Shown here: positions 1-7,285 of the stretch, piece by piece | How positions within the stretch are numbered: position 1 is the stretch's first letter | How the letters are laid out: each line of letters opens with the position of its first letter | Source: Thermoplasmatota archaeon | GTDB lineage: Archaea; Thermoplasmatota; E2; DHVEG-1 | Assembly: GCA_016930995.1 (NCBI GenBank) | Contig: JAFGFQ010000097.1 | Location: 1 to 26,401 of the forward strand | DNA: 26,401 nt | Direction: 5' to 3' | Program-made: the position numbers and the translations under genes | The notes under the pieces: generated by a model | The model's input: the letters and a program-made list of their open reading frames with translations, nothing else | What the model was told of the DNA's origin: nothing | Database searches by the model: none

Positions 1-284
1 AGTCCAGCTGCTGCTTCGTCTTGAGATACTTCTTCTTTCTTTTCTTCTTTCTTTTTCTCTTTCTTTTCAGCAGGTGCTGCAGCTGCTGCAGGCGCTGCTG
101 CGACTGGGACGGCGGCTGATTTTATCGCCTCGTCAATATTAACACCCTCGAGAGAAGCAACTAAGGCTTTGACTCGAGCGGCATCAGTTTTTACACCAGC
201 GGCAGTGAGAACTTTCTTGACATTCTCTTCGTTAATAGGTTGGCCTGCGGAATGCAGAAGCATCGCACTATATACATACTCCAT
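1..284 (-). CDS. rpl12: Ribosomal protein L12 (P1-like stalk protein), 3'-truncated by window edge
   Basis: Acidic stalk protein that recruits translation factors to the large subunit. Read on the minus strand from ATG 284-282, it begins [14 protein letters not shown], the typical archaeal L12/P1 N-terminal dimerisation domain. An Ala-rich hinge follows, then a Lys/Glu-rich run ([12 protein letters not shown]). The reading frame runs off the window at base 1, so the expected hydrophobic C-terminal tip (LGALFG-like) is not visible. The start is fixed by a strong Shine-Dalgarno GGAGG about 7 bases upstream, which overlaps the end of the L10 gene. It is the last visible gene of the L1-L10-L12 operon. 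Confidence 0.95.
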   Translation of the reverse strand, partial: MEYVYSAMLLHSAGQPINEENVKKVLTAAGVKTDAARVKALVASLEGVNIDEAIKSAAVPVAAAPAAAAAPAEKKEKKKEEKKEEVSQDEAAAG

Positions 285-296
285 GGCTTGTTCCTC

Positions 297-1178
297 CTAC
301 TTTGTTGGGGGTTTTTCACCCTCGTTACTAACAGGTTTCACCTGTGATGAAACAGACAGCATCGATGAATGAGCCTTGGCAAGAAGCGTTTTCATAGTGT
401 CCTTGGTATAGATGTTCTTCTCCACCGCAAGGGTATATGCGCTCCGATATGCCTTTGTCAACAGAGGACGAATGGTTTGGGTATTTGCCCATCCTGACTC
501 CATTGCAAGGCCTAATGCAGTAAGGGATGCTGTTCGTAACTGGCCCATGAACCGGTCCATGTCAACATCAAGGACATCCGGTTTGTAAATGCTGCCGTTT
601 TCAAAGACAGCATGTAAATTCAATCCAAGCTCGATCGGGTAGATATCCAGACGGGAAAGCATCTGTGCAAGCTCCCGTGAAATCTTCTGCCCGGCCTCCA
701 CAAGGACTTTGTCACTTTTAATAACGACTTTCCCTTCAGAAATAGCAGCGGGAATCCCCACTTTCTGAAGCTCTCCTACGATAGGACCCGGCTTAAAAGG
801 AGTGTCACCAGCCACCACCTCGATATCATTTGAAGCGGTCTCTCCACCTTTTGCTGGTGCCTTGGTCCGCGTAGCTTTAATTTCTCTAAATAAAGCAAAT
901 GGATTCACATCAGTGGCAATCACCGCAGCCTGGCCATGAACCGCATCTTTTAAAGCGCTGATACCTGCTAGCTGCTTTTCTGCTTCGTCTAATGCCTTGA
1001 GAATCAAGTTGTTTTTCGCAGCGCGGATTTGAGCCTTTGACCGAATCCGTCCTCGCATCTGCTGAAGCTGTGGAGCAGGAATGCCTCCAATATTGACGAT
1101 ACCAACGATCTTATGGCTGGTCATCAGAGATGTTATCTCCGAGACCTCCCCGTGTTTCCATTCTGCGATATGCGCCAT
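297..1178 (-). CDS. rplP0: Ribosomal protein L10 (archaeal P0), stalk base
   Basis: 293-residue archaeal L10/P0. It anchors the L12 dimers to 23S rRNA at the GTPase centre. The N-terminal rRNA-binding domain is recognisable (RGRIRSKAQIRAAKNN near residues 43-58), and the helical spine that binds L12 dimers lies at about 200-280. Start ATG 1178 has the SD-like AGGTG 8 bases upstream, just after the L1 stop codon. L12 starts 12 bases downstream. The protein ends ...NEGEKPPTK, so the acidic linker and hydrophobic tip (GLxALFG-like) seen at the end of many archaeal L10 proteins are absent. A second nearby ATG in another frame (RC of 1181-1183) is not the start because the conserved N-terminus lies in the chosen frame. 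Confidence 0.96.
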   Translation of the reverse strand: MAHIAEWKHGEVSEITSLMTSHKIVGIVNIGGIPAPQLQQMRGRIRSKAQIRAAKNNLILKALDEAEKQLAGISALKDAVHGQAAVIATDVNPFALFREIKATRTKAPAKGGETASNDIEVVAGDTPFKPGPIVGELQKVGIPAAISEGKVVIKSDKVLVEAGQKISRELAQMLSRLDIYPIELGLNLHAVFENGSIYKPDVLDVDMDRFMGQLRTASLTALGLAMESGWANTQTIRPLLTKAYRSAYTLAVEKNIYTKDTMKTLLAKAHSSMLSVSSQVKPVSNEGEKPPTK

Positions 1179-1190
1179 ATCATGACACCT

Positions 1191-1835
1191 TTAGAGTAGA
1201 CGGGCTGGCGGCCCCATGGTTGTCTTCACATACACTGAGCCGATATTTAATTTCCCGCGTTCGAGTTTTCCCTCAAGTCGTTTCAGGATAGCATCGATAT
1301 TATCTGCAATCTGTTCCGAGTTCATCTCTTCACGTCCGACTGTTGCCTGGATGGTTTTGGTCGTCTTTGACCGTACTTTTACGGTTTTCCGAAGATTCTT
1401 CGCAACACCGCTAATATCGATAGTTGGTGGTACTGGCTTGGGCATTTTCCCTCGAGGACCAAGAATCACACCAAGGGTTTTCCCAATGGTTGGCATTAAT
1501 GGTGCCTCGGCAATGAAAAAATCAATCTCATCTGCGATCTTTTTAAATTTCTTCTTATCTTTCGCGAGTTCCTCAATCTCCTCGGGTTTTATCAATAAAT
1601 CAACATGGGTTTTGGATTTTAATGCAAGCTCCCCACTTGCAAAGATGGCAAGTTTCGCCTCAGTCCCGCGACCATGAGGGAGCATTACTTCATCTTCGAT
1701 ACGATTCTTTGCATCGTTCATGTCGATGTTCTTCAGATTAATGACGACGTCTACCGATTGTTTGAATTTCCGCTCCAACTTCTTGGATTCCTCAAGTGCT
1801 TTTTGAACTGCCTCAACAGTTTTACTCTCTGCCAT
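1191..1835 (-). CDS. rpl1: Ribosomal protein L1
   Basis: 214-residue archaeal L1, the protein of the mobile L1 stalk at the E site and, in several archaea, the translational repressor of its own operon mRNA. Family signatures are visible, including VILGPRGKMPKPVPP near residues 123-137 and the closing GSVYVKTTMGP. It is the first gene of the stalk operon, 12 bases before L10. L11, which often precedes L1 in archaea, is absent; a COG1395 regulator read from the same strand lies upstream. No strong SD is seen, only a GATGAT-like sequence about 5 bases before ATG. The 5' leader of about 50 bases carries a clear TATA box and a stem-loop (separate entries), which fits autoregulation, but that is inference. 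Confidence 0.96.
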   Translation of the reverse strand: MAESKTVEAVQKALEESKKLERKFKQSVDVVINLKNIDMNDAKNRIEDEVMLPHGRGTEAKLAIFASGELALKSKTHVDLLIKPEEIEELAKDKKKFKKIADEIDFFIAEAPLMPTIGKTLGVILGPRGKMPKPVPPTIDISGVAKNLRKTVKVRSKTTKTIQATVGREEMNSEQIADNIDAILKRLEGKLERGKLNIGSVYVKTTMGPPARLL

Positions 1836-1862
1836 GTTACATCATCGACGAACTTCATTTCA

Positions 1863-1884
1863 ACGTTACTCCATAGGGTAACGT
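1863..1884 (-). promoter_or_regulatory. Stem-loop in the L1 mRNA leader
   Basis: Perfect 7-base arms ACGTTAC (1863-1869) and GTAACGT (1878-1884) enclose an 8-base loop. The element sits at the predicted 5' end of the stalk-operon transcript. A second GTAAC (RC of 1836-1840) lies directly before the L1 start codon and could pair with the same 5' arm, so two mutually exclusive folds are possible. A role in L1 feedback control is inference. Confidence 0.5.
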
Positions 1885-1903
1885 AGTTCTCGGGAATAAT
1901 AAT

Positions 1904-1917
1904 CTTATTTATAAAAG
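1904..1917 (-). promoter_or_regulatory. TATA box of the L1-L10-L12 operon
   Basis: On the minus strand this reads CTTTTATAAATAAG, a strong archaeal TATA element. Transcription would begin about 25 bases downstream, near 1884-1888, giving a leader of about 50 bases before the L1 ATG at 1835. Confidence 0.75.
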
Positions 1918-1938
1918 TTTGTGTCACACAAGCCAGGG

Positions 1939-2898
1939 TCATTTCGTAGCAATTCTATCAAGAATTAATAACAACACGTCCTCAGGGTCACGGATTTTCC
2001 GTAGTTCCTTCCGCCCAATGATTGGGGTCCCCTGTAAATTTTTTTTACCAACGTCTTTATCAGTAAAAACCACCGCATGTTTCTCGATAATCCTTGAAAT
2101 ACTATTAATAAACTGTGCTTTCTCCGCGAGTTTTTTATTATATTCTTGTACGCATGTCAAGAATATCTTTTCTTTTTCCTTGCTTAATGCCTCAAAGGGA
2201 CAACGATCAAGAGGGATAATGCGGTACCCGATGTTTTGTAACAATGAAAAAACTTCCCTTTGCAACTCTTTCCTATCTTCTTTTTCTTTTTTATACGATG
2301 GGAGTTGCCTACCTTCAACAATGAGTGGTTTAAGTAAGTCAATGGGCAATGTCACCGATTGGCTGAATAAATCCTCAATACGATCAGCGATATCGATACG
2401 TGCACTCATCCCATCCTCATACATTCGAACGGTACGACGAGACACTCTTACATGATGCGCAAATGTCCCTAAAGAAATGTTTCTTTCCTGGCGAAGGTGC
2501 CGTATTTTTTCTTGGTCAAGATTGACATAAAGACCCCCCGGAGCAGCATAGGCTCTGACCGGCATTTCCTCAAGAACATGGTTTTTCAAGGTTGTTGGCG
2601 TGACTGTTTGAATACCAAACCGGAAATACACGACGTCGTCCTCAAGAGCATTATTCCCGTTTTTTTCTCCAACCAGCAACGGTGTTGCTTTTAACAAACA
2701 GGCAAGCGCACGAAGCTCGTTTCCAACCTCTTCGGCCATTGCATCGATATTTGCTAAAACTTTAATGATAAGGAGGGTGTCATCTCGTCGTGCAACTAAG
2801 TCAAAACCAGGAAGGTGAATTGCGTAGGGGTCTGAGACGGAGAACCCTGCAATCCCTAAAAATCTTCGAATATCTGCAAGCAGCGCTGTTCTATCCAT
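1939..2898 (-). CDS. COG1395-type archaeal HTH transcriptional regulator
   Basis: 319-residue predicted DNA-binding protein of the archaeal COG1395 family. Residues 1-120 form an N-terminal domain with a pattern reminiscent of restriction-endonuclease-like folds (GFDLVARRDDTLLIIKVL, about 31-48). A Cro/CI-type HTH follows at about 130-165 (KIRHLRQERNISLGTFAHHV, then SRRTVRMYEDG). The C-terminal part, about 190-319, has no motif I recognise. It is divergent from tiaS, with about 53 bases between the two starts. The ATG at 2898 has no SD and a weak TATA-like element is about 25-30 bases upstream, so the mRNA may be leaderless. The regulated genes are unknown; tiaS or the gene itself would be natural first candidates. 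Confidence 0.85.
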   Translation of the reverse strand: MDRTALLADIRRFLGIAGFSVSDPYAIHLPGFDLVARRDDTLLIIKVLANIDAMAEEVGNELRALACLLKATPLLVGEKNGNNALEDDVVYFRFGIQTVTPTTLKNHVLEEMPVRAYAAPGGLYVNLDQEKIRHLRQERNISLGTFAHHVRVSRRTVRMYEDGMSARIDIADRIEDLFSQSVTLPIDLLKPLIVEGRQLPSYKKEKEDRKELQREVFSLLQNIGYRIIPLDRCPFEALSKEKEKIFLTCVQEYNKKLAEKAQFINSISRIIEKHAVVFTDKDVGKKNLQGTPIIGRKELRKIRDPEDVLLLILDRIATK

Positions 2899-2907
2899 AG
2901 GTGATGA

Positions 2908-2918
2908 AACTTAAAGTA
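2908..2918 (+). promoter_or_regulatory. TATA-like element for tiaS
   Basis: ACTTAAAGTA lies about 25 bases before the SD-like GGTGA at 2941-2945 of tiaS, so the transcript would start near 2938 with a very short leader. The element is nearly symmetric, so its direction is uncertain. Confidence 0.4.
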
Positions 2919-2951
2919 CGACCTCTCTAATAACGTTTTTGGTGAATAATC

Positions 2952-4310
2952 ATCTGGATAGGTATTGATGATACCGACTCAGTCAAGGGTGGCTGTACCA
3001 CCTATGTGGCGCGAAGCATCATACAACAAATCATGAAAAAATATGAGATAATTGGGTATCCACGTCTTGTCCGTTTAAATCCAAATATTCCTTGGAAGAC
3101 ACGAGGGAACGGAGCACTCTGCCTTTGTGTAGGGAAAAAAGATAAGACAATCAAACAAAAAATTGGGGAAATCAATGGAGACGACGTTCTCTGTTCGTCT
3201 TCTTTTACTCATGAACTCGATGAGAATGATCAACAGGATGTGTATACAATCGTTCGTGAGATTTTAAAAAAACAAGCACGTATAGAAGATGAGAATACCA
3301 ATCCAGGGTTTGTCCTCCTCTCAACTCGTCCTCCTTTACATCTTTATAAAAAAGCGGTCAGAAGTATTGTGACCCTTGATGATGTTCTTTTGGTTTTGCA
3401 AAAACTTCATGCGAGGTTTGAAGGATATAAAAATCAACGAGGTCTCATCGGGGCAGCTGCCGCGATCGCCTGGGATCCAGATGACTGCACATTTGAAGTA
3501 ATTGCGTATCGAATGAACACTCGATGGGGAACGAAACGTGAAGTAGATGGAGAATCAGTGAAAAAGTTAGATGAGAAGTATCGTTCCACATTTGATAACT
3601 ATGATTATCGAAATCATCATAATCGTATTACTCCGAATTCACCATGTCCGATTCTGTTTGGGATTCGTGGTGATGTCGCTGAGGAATTGACCGCTGCTGT
3701 GGCCTCTGTGAATTCAGAACCAATCGAGAGTTGGCTTGTTTTTCAATCAAATCAGGGGACAGATGAACATCTTCAGCAAAAACGCATCAACGAGGTAAAA
3801 CCATTCGAATCAGTACGTATCGAGGGAAAAGTAACAGAGAATCCCCACACGATTTCTGGTGGTCATGTCCTGTTCAATCTTACCGATGGGACCAGTATCA
3901 TTCCCTGTATCGCCTATGAGCCGACAAAGGAGTTTAGAGGAATCATCCGTGGGTTATTCAATGGTGATCTTGTGACCGTCTATGGAGCGGTTCGAGAATC
4001 CCCACTAACGGTTAATCTGGAAAAAATATTCATTAAAGAACTGACTTCCGTGCCGTTGAAAACAGAAAATCCAGTCTGCCCGAAGTGCGGTAAACATATG
4101 AAATCAAAAGGAAAAGAACAAGGATATAAATGCATACGATGCAAAACAACAAGTAACGCTCCAATAATCCAGAATCAACCCAGGTCTATCGCCAAAGGAT
4201 TCTATGAGGTCCCGGTCTGCGCACGACGTCACCTCAGCAAACCACTCAAACGAATGAATAAGCACCAATCAATGGATGTAAGTCTCATCGGAATCTCAGA
4301 TACTCCATGA
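2952..4310 (+). CDS. tiaS: tRNA(Ile2) 2-agmatinylcytidine synthetase TiaS, apparent ATC start
   Basis: TiaS uses ATP and agmatine to convert C34 of tRNA-Ile(CAU) to agmatidine, so the tRNA reads AUA as Ile rather than AUG. The frame encodes WIGIDDTDSVKGGCTTY and then IGYPRLVRLNPNIPWKTRGN, both diagnostic. An OB-fold-like region lies at about 270-340 (VRIEGKVTENPHTISGG) and a zinc ribbon has C376/C379 and C394/C397. Without the segment before base 3006, a GTG start there would delete the DDTD motif and the conserved CTT whose Thr is autophosphorylated (Thr18 in A. fulgidus TiaS). Between the in-frame stop TGA 2943 and GTG 3006 there is no ATG, GTG or TTG. The best start is ATC 2952, six bases after GGTGA (2941-2945) and exactly where the family normally starts. 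ATA 2946 and ATC 2949 are alternatives, as is a sequencing error. Length from 2952 is 452 residues. Confidence 0.9.
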   Translation: MWIGIDDTDSVKGGCTTYVARSIIQQIMKKYEIIGYPRLVRLNPNIPWKTRGNGALCLCVGKKDKTIKQKIGEINGDDVLCSSSFTHELDENDQQDVYTIVREILKKQARIEDENTNPGFVLLSTRPPLHLYKKAVRSIVTLDDVLLVLQKLHARFEGYKNQRGLIGAAAAIAWDPDDCTFEVIAYRMNTRWGTKREVDGESVKKLDEKYRSTFDNYDYRNHHNRITPNSPCPILFGIRGDVAEELTAAVASVNSEPIESWLVFQSNQGTDEHLQQKRINEVKPFESVRIEGKVTENPHTISGGHVLFNLTDGTSIIPCIAYEPTKEFRGIIRGLFNGDLVTVYGAVRESPLTVNLEKIFIKELTSVPLKTENPVCPKCGKHMKSKGKEQGYKCIRCKTTSNAPIIQNQPRSIAKGFYEVPVCARRHLSKPLKRMNKHQSMDVSLIGISDTP

Positions 4311-5346
4311 TAGATATCCCTTCAACAGTTTCCATATGTCCATTTAGTACGATGGTCCCGCTACATTGGATATGATAGCGCCAGTAACTGATAAATCCAA
4401 GTAGTTCAGTATAATCAACAGCAACGACCTTCATGTTAATTACGAGGAATACTTTTTCCGTCATGGTTTCAATATTGAAAAACCAGGGGATGAGACGTAA
4501 ATGGTCGATATGAGTATCCTTTTGAGAAAACCAAATCGTCTCTGATGGAATATCAAGGACGGTACCGTCTTTCCCATTGATCACCATCTGGGGATAGGTC
4601 GTCATCCTTGTCCGGCAGATTTCTGCCCAGGTGACGGTATAGGTAGATGAATGACACGTCCCCCATAACCATCCATAGTTCAACACAATATGTGGGCGAA
4701 CATGCCAGTTATGGTCATGATATCCAGTCCCTGTCACCTGCATCTTTGTTGAACCAATGGAAATCGTTCCTGTGACATCTGCACGTGGAAAAATGACCGC
4801 CCACCAATCACCAGCTTGTTGTTGTCGTTTCCATCCGTTCATGTACCCGATGAACTGCAATGATATAGATCCTTCAGAAGACTCATATGTGACATTGTAG
4901 ATAAAACGATCAGTATCCTTCTCATATGAACCAACAATGAGTTGTTGTCCCCCAATCGCCACGCAAGGTACTGAAGAAGAGGCTACGAATTCATTCAGGG
5001 ACGATTTCTCTATTTTTTTCAGAATTACCTCTCCTTGGTTATAGATGGTCAAACGCACGGTGACGATATCAAAAGCAATCATCTCTACAACTTGTATACC
5101 GAAGGTTACCGTATAGTCATTCTCGAACTTCGCGTCAAAATACCACCATTCGATAAAGGGTCGTCTCCCACGACCGTGAAATGCATCATCTTGTAAACTG
5201 ATGTCCTGCAAGGATGAGTCAGCATGTATCTCATAATGAGTGGTGCTAGCAGCAAATCCTCTAAAAGAAAAGCTGCAGAAAAGGAAAATTGTGAGGAGGA
5301 CGACTGCTCGTCGCATCGGTATCATTTTCACATACGCACGAGACAT
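4285..5346 (-). CDS. Secreted CrtC/AttH-type lipocalin-like protein (carotenoid 1,2-hydratase superfamily)
   Basis: 353 residues. A hydrophobic signal-like segment (about 14-33) follows the MRR at 11-13, so the mature part is probably outside the membrane. The mature domain carries the superfamily hallmarks EWWYF (66-70) and GYHDHNW (208-214) in a Trp-rich beta structure, as in AttH/CrtC proteins (COG5621-like). CrtC hydrates acyclic carotenoids, but many AttH-like members have no known substrate, so the function is open. The start ATG 5346 lies about 25 bases after TATATAAATA (RC of 5364-5373), indicating a leaderless transcript; internal Met8 or Met11 are alternatives. The 3' end overlaps the convergent tiaS end by 26 bases. 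Confidence 0.8.
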   Translation of the reverse strand: MSRAYVKMIPMRRAVVLLTIFLFCSFSFRGFAASTTHYEIHADSSLQDISLQDDAFHGRGRRPFIEWWYFDAKFENDYTVTFGIQVVEMIAFDIVTVRLTIYNQGEVILKKIEKSSLNEFVASSSVPCVAIGGQQLIVGSYEKDTDRFIYNVTYESSEGSISLQFIGYMNGWKRQQQAGDWWAVIFPRADVTGTISIGSTKMQVTGTGYHDHNWHVRPHIVLNYGWLWGTCHSSTYTVTWAEICRTRMTTYPQMVINGKDGTVLDIPSETIWFSQKDTHIDHLRLIPWFFNIETMTEKVFLVINMKVVAVDYTELLGFISYWRYHIQCSGTIVLNGHMETVEGISIMEYLRFR

Positions 5347-5363
5347 TAATATAGTTTATCCAA

Positions 5364-5373
5364 TATTTATATA
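5364..5373 (-). promoter_or_regulatory. TATA box of the CrtC/AttH-like gene
   Basis: TATATAAATA on the minus strand, centred about 23-25 bases before ATG 5346, so transcription should start at or next to the start codon. Confidence 0.65.
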
Positions 5374-5458
5374 CGGTTGTAATGAAAAAAAATCAATGAC
5401 CAGCCAGCGTAATACTTTTTAAGGGATGATTGCTTCTTGGTTTCAAAAAACCGGATAT

Positions 5459-5531
5459 GCGGGTGTAGTGTAGTCTGGTATCACTTAAGCTTGCCAAGCT
5501 TAAAACTCGGGTTCAAATCCCGGCGCCCGCA
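5459..5531 (+). tRNA. tRNA-Gly (anticodon GCC)
   Basis: The 73-base cloverleaf has acceptor stem GCGGGTG/CGCCCGC (7 pairs including one T-G), anticodon stem TAAGC/GCTTA around the loop TTGCCAA with anticodon GCC at 5493-5495, and a T arm CGGG-TTCAAAT-CCCG. The discriminator is A5531 and CCA is not encoded. The D stem (GTGT against TCAC) has a terminal mismatch. No intron is seen. A TATA-like CTTTTTAA at 5415-5422 would place transcription start about 15 bases before the mature 5' end, and a short T-run (5546-5550) follows the gene. Confidence 0.96.
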
Positions 5532-5714
5532 CTTATTCTGATACATTTTTATAATAAAAAATTATCAAGAAGGGCCATAATTTTTTTACCTGCAGCTATA
5601 CCAGGATACTGAGCTGCATATACAGGCATTTATGCAGACGTATATGTAACGATGTATCCGGAAGCGAATACTTTATTAAAAGAGGTGATATTCGTTTTTT
5701 AAGGGTATGATGGG

Positions 5715-6050
5715 ATGCTAGAACAAACGACGATAGACCGCTCTATCGAAATAAAACGATCGGTAGCAATTCGAGCACTTCGGCGGAGTAATATTCGAAG
5801 GAAAGTAACAGAATATCTTTGCGAAATCAGCCCAAACTGCAGCTATACTTCAGAGATTGCGTACAATATCGGTGCAACATCATCAAATGTCATCGGTGCC
5901 CTTCGAGGAATCGAAATGAGATATCGCGAAGAGGAATCCCTTATCAGTCTGAATATGGTGGAGGAACGGTGTGGAGGAAAAAACGTCAGGTTTTATGGTA
6001 TTACTGATTTTGGTAAAGAAATTGTTCAGACCATGAGATCACGGCGATAA
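5715..6050 (+). CDS. Small archaeal winged-helix DNA-binding protein
   Basis: 111 residues, predicted winged-helix regulator. The central motif RALRRSNIRRKVTEYLCEI (about 21-39), then SYTSEIAYNIGATSSNVIGA and RGIEMRY, is shared by a large family of short euryarchaeal regulators; the archaellum activator EarA has a broadly similar design. I cannot assign this protein to EarA itself, and no archaellum gene is nearby. The C-terminal FYGITDFGKEIV fits the wing. A TATA-like ACTTTATTAAAAG at about 5668-5680 lies upstream. The gene stands alone between the tRNA and the 3' end of the convergent GTPase gene. Confidence 0.7.
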   Translation: MLEQTTIDRSIEIKRSVAIRALRRSNIRRKVTEYLCEISPNCSYTSEIAYNIGATSSNVIGALRGIEMRYREEESLISLNMVEERCGGKNVRFYGITDFGKEIVQTMRSRR

Positions 6051-6153
6051 TTATTAATAAATGTGTAGTGCAACAAATAAATACTCTATGTTTTTCGAGA
6101 ATATTTTTTTAGAAGAATGAACAATAGGAAGGAAGAATAGAGGGGGGAAAAGA

Positions 6154-6166
6154 GGGTATAAAAATC
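6154..6166 (+). promoter_or_regulatory. Orphan TATA box with no gene behind it
   Basis: GGGTATAAAAATC is a strong archaeal TATA element in the 219-base gap between the regulator and GTPase genes. No credible ORF follows on this strand. A 6-base stem (ATCTTC 6171-6176, GAAGAT 6197-6202) follows. It could drive a short or antisense RNA towards the GTPase 3' end, or be chance in AT-rich DNA. Confidence 0.3.
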
Positions 6167-6269
6167 TAAGATCTTCCTTTCCTAGTTGTCGTTAGAGAAG
6201 ATATCACATTGATATTTTATGAACGTTTTTCGCAGATGAACATGTACAAGGATATGCACCTACGAAAAA

Positions 6270-7235
6270 TTATACCTGATCTAACACTGAGATAATTTCG
6301 TTGCGTAGTTCTTCGATTCCTTCACCGGTTGTACAGGAAATCTTTCTGTGGGGGGACCCTGTGTTTTTGATATCAACCTTGTTTTCAACGATAATAAAGG
6401 GCACATCGTGGAATAATTTCTTAATGTCTGTAAGCATCAGTGTCTGGTCATCGAGCAGGTACCCGCTTGATCCTGATGGGTCAACGATAAACACGATGAC
6501 GTCCGCAAGATGGCGCAGGGCAGCAATTGCCTGCCTCTCAATTTTGTTGCGCTCTGCAAGAGGGCGATCTAACAATCCGGGGGTATCAATGATTTGATAT
6601 TTTCTTTTCTCATAATGGACTATTTTTTCCATATGGCCGACAAAAATCTGCTTTGTTGTAAATGGGTACTGTGCCACCTCGGGTTTCGCAGCGGATAATT
6701 TTCTGATGAGGGATGATTTCCCAACATTTGGATACCCTGCAATTACTACGGTTGGGATATCCTCTATGTCAGGAAATGCTCGTAGAATCTTTTGTGCATA
6801 AGCAAGAAAAACAAGATTCTTATTGACTTGTTTTACAATGGAGGATACACGACCGTAGATTTCCTTTTGCTTTTGTTTAAGGAAGTCAATATTCCCCGTT
6901 TTTGTTAAGGAGCTACCCTGGGTTGCATACACCATGGTGATGGTTTTACGTGCCCAGTCAACGGCACCTAAGGATTTTTTTAGTTTATTCGTATCAATCT
7001 TTATATCAATTATCTCCTGATAGAATAATGGTAATTTATCGATTGATGGAAAGTGTTTTACGTAGGATTCAAGAGTGGAAAGGAGATTTTCTATGAATGC
7101 TTCTGTTCGTTCTATCACAATTTTTTTTATCTGATAGCGTTTGTCTCTATCATGAACCTGGATTTTTTTGGTGTGCCTGATTGATCGATCCAAGAGCTGC
7201 TTTGCATTTAATATCGGAGGAATGTTTTTAAACAT
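6270..7235 (-). CDS. Nog1-like GTP-binding protein
   Basis: 321-residue GTPase of the Obg/Nog1 superfamily (COG1084-like). Eukaryotic Nog1 acts in 60S ribosome assembly; a large-subunit role here is family inference. An N-terminal helical domain of about 160 residues precedes the G domain. G1 is GYPNVGKSSLIRKL (167-180), followed by the PFTTKQI switch region (191-197), G3 DTPGLLDRPL (217-226), G4 NKVD (285-288) and a G5-like SCTTGEG (300-306). The C-terminal extension of eukaryotic Nog1 is absent, as usual for archaea. It is divergent from the small winged-helix gene at 7286. A TATA-like element about 25-30 bases before ATG 7235 suggests a very short leader. Confidence 0.9.
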   Translation of the reverse strand: MFKNIPPILNAKQLLDRSIRHTKKIQVHDRDKRYQIKKIVIERTEAFIENLLSTLESYVKHFPSIDKLPLFYQEIIDIKIDTNKLKKSLGAVDWARKTITMVYATQGSSLTKTGNIDFLKQKQKEIYGRVSSIVKQVNKNLVFLAYAQKILRAFPDIEDIPTVVIAGYPNVGKSSLIRKLSAAKPEVAQYPFTTKQIFVGHMEKIVHYEKRKYQIIDTPGLLDRPLAERNKIERQAIAALRHLADVIVFIVDPSGSSGYLLDDQTLMLTDIKKLFHDVPFIIVENKVDIKNTGSPHRKISCTTGEGIEELRNEIISVLDQV

Positions 7236-7285
7236 AAGTTTGAAAAGGTTTATGTGATACCTCTAAATTAAGCTGTTGGATAGCG

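Noticed and set aside
1751..1942. 63-residue minus-strand ORF through the L1 leader
   Set aside because: Out of frame with L1, overlaps the TATA box and conserved L1 coding sequence, and has no family features.
3006..3010. GTG 3006 as the tiaS start
   Set aside because: It would delete DDTD and the conserved CTT region, both essential in characterised TiaS.
5715..6050. Firm assignment as archaellum activator EarA
   Set aside because: Only the general winged-helix pattern is similar, and no archaellum genes or EarA binding boxes are nearby.
6231..6300. Tiny ORF (about 19 codons) beginning ATG AAC ATG after the orphan TATA box
   Set aside because: It overlaps the GTPase 3' end, has no SD and no coding signature.
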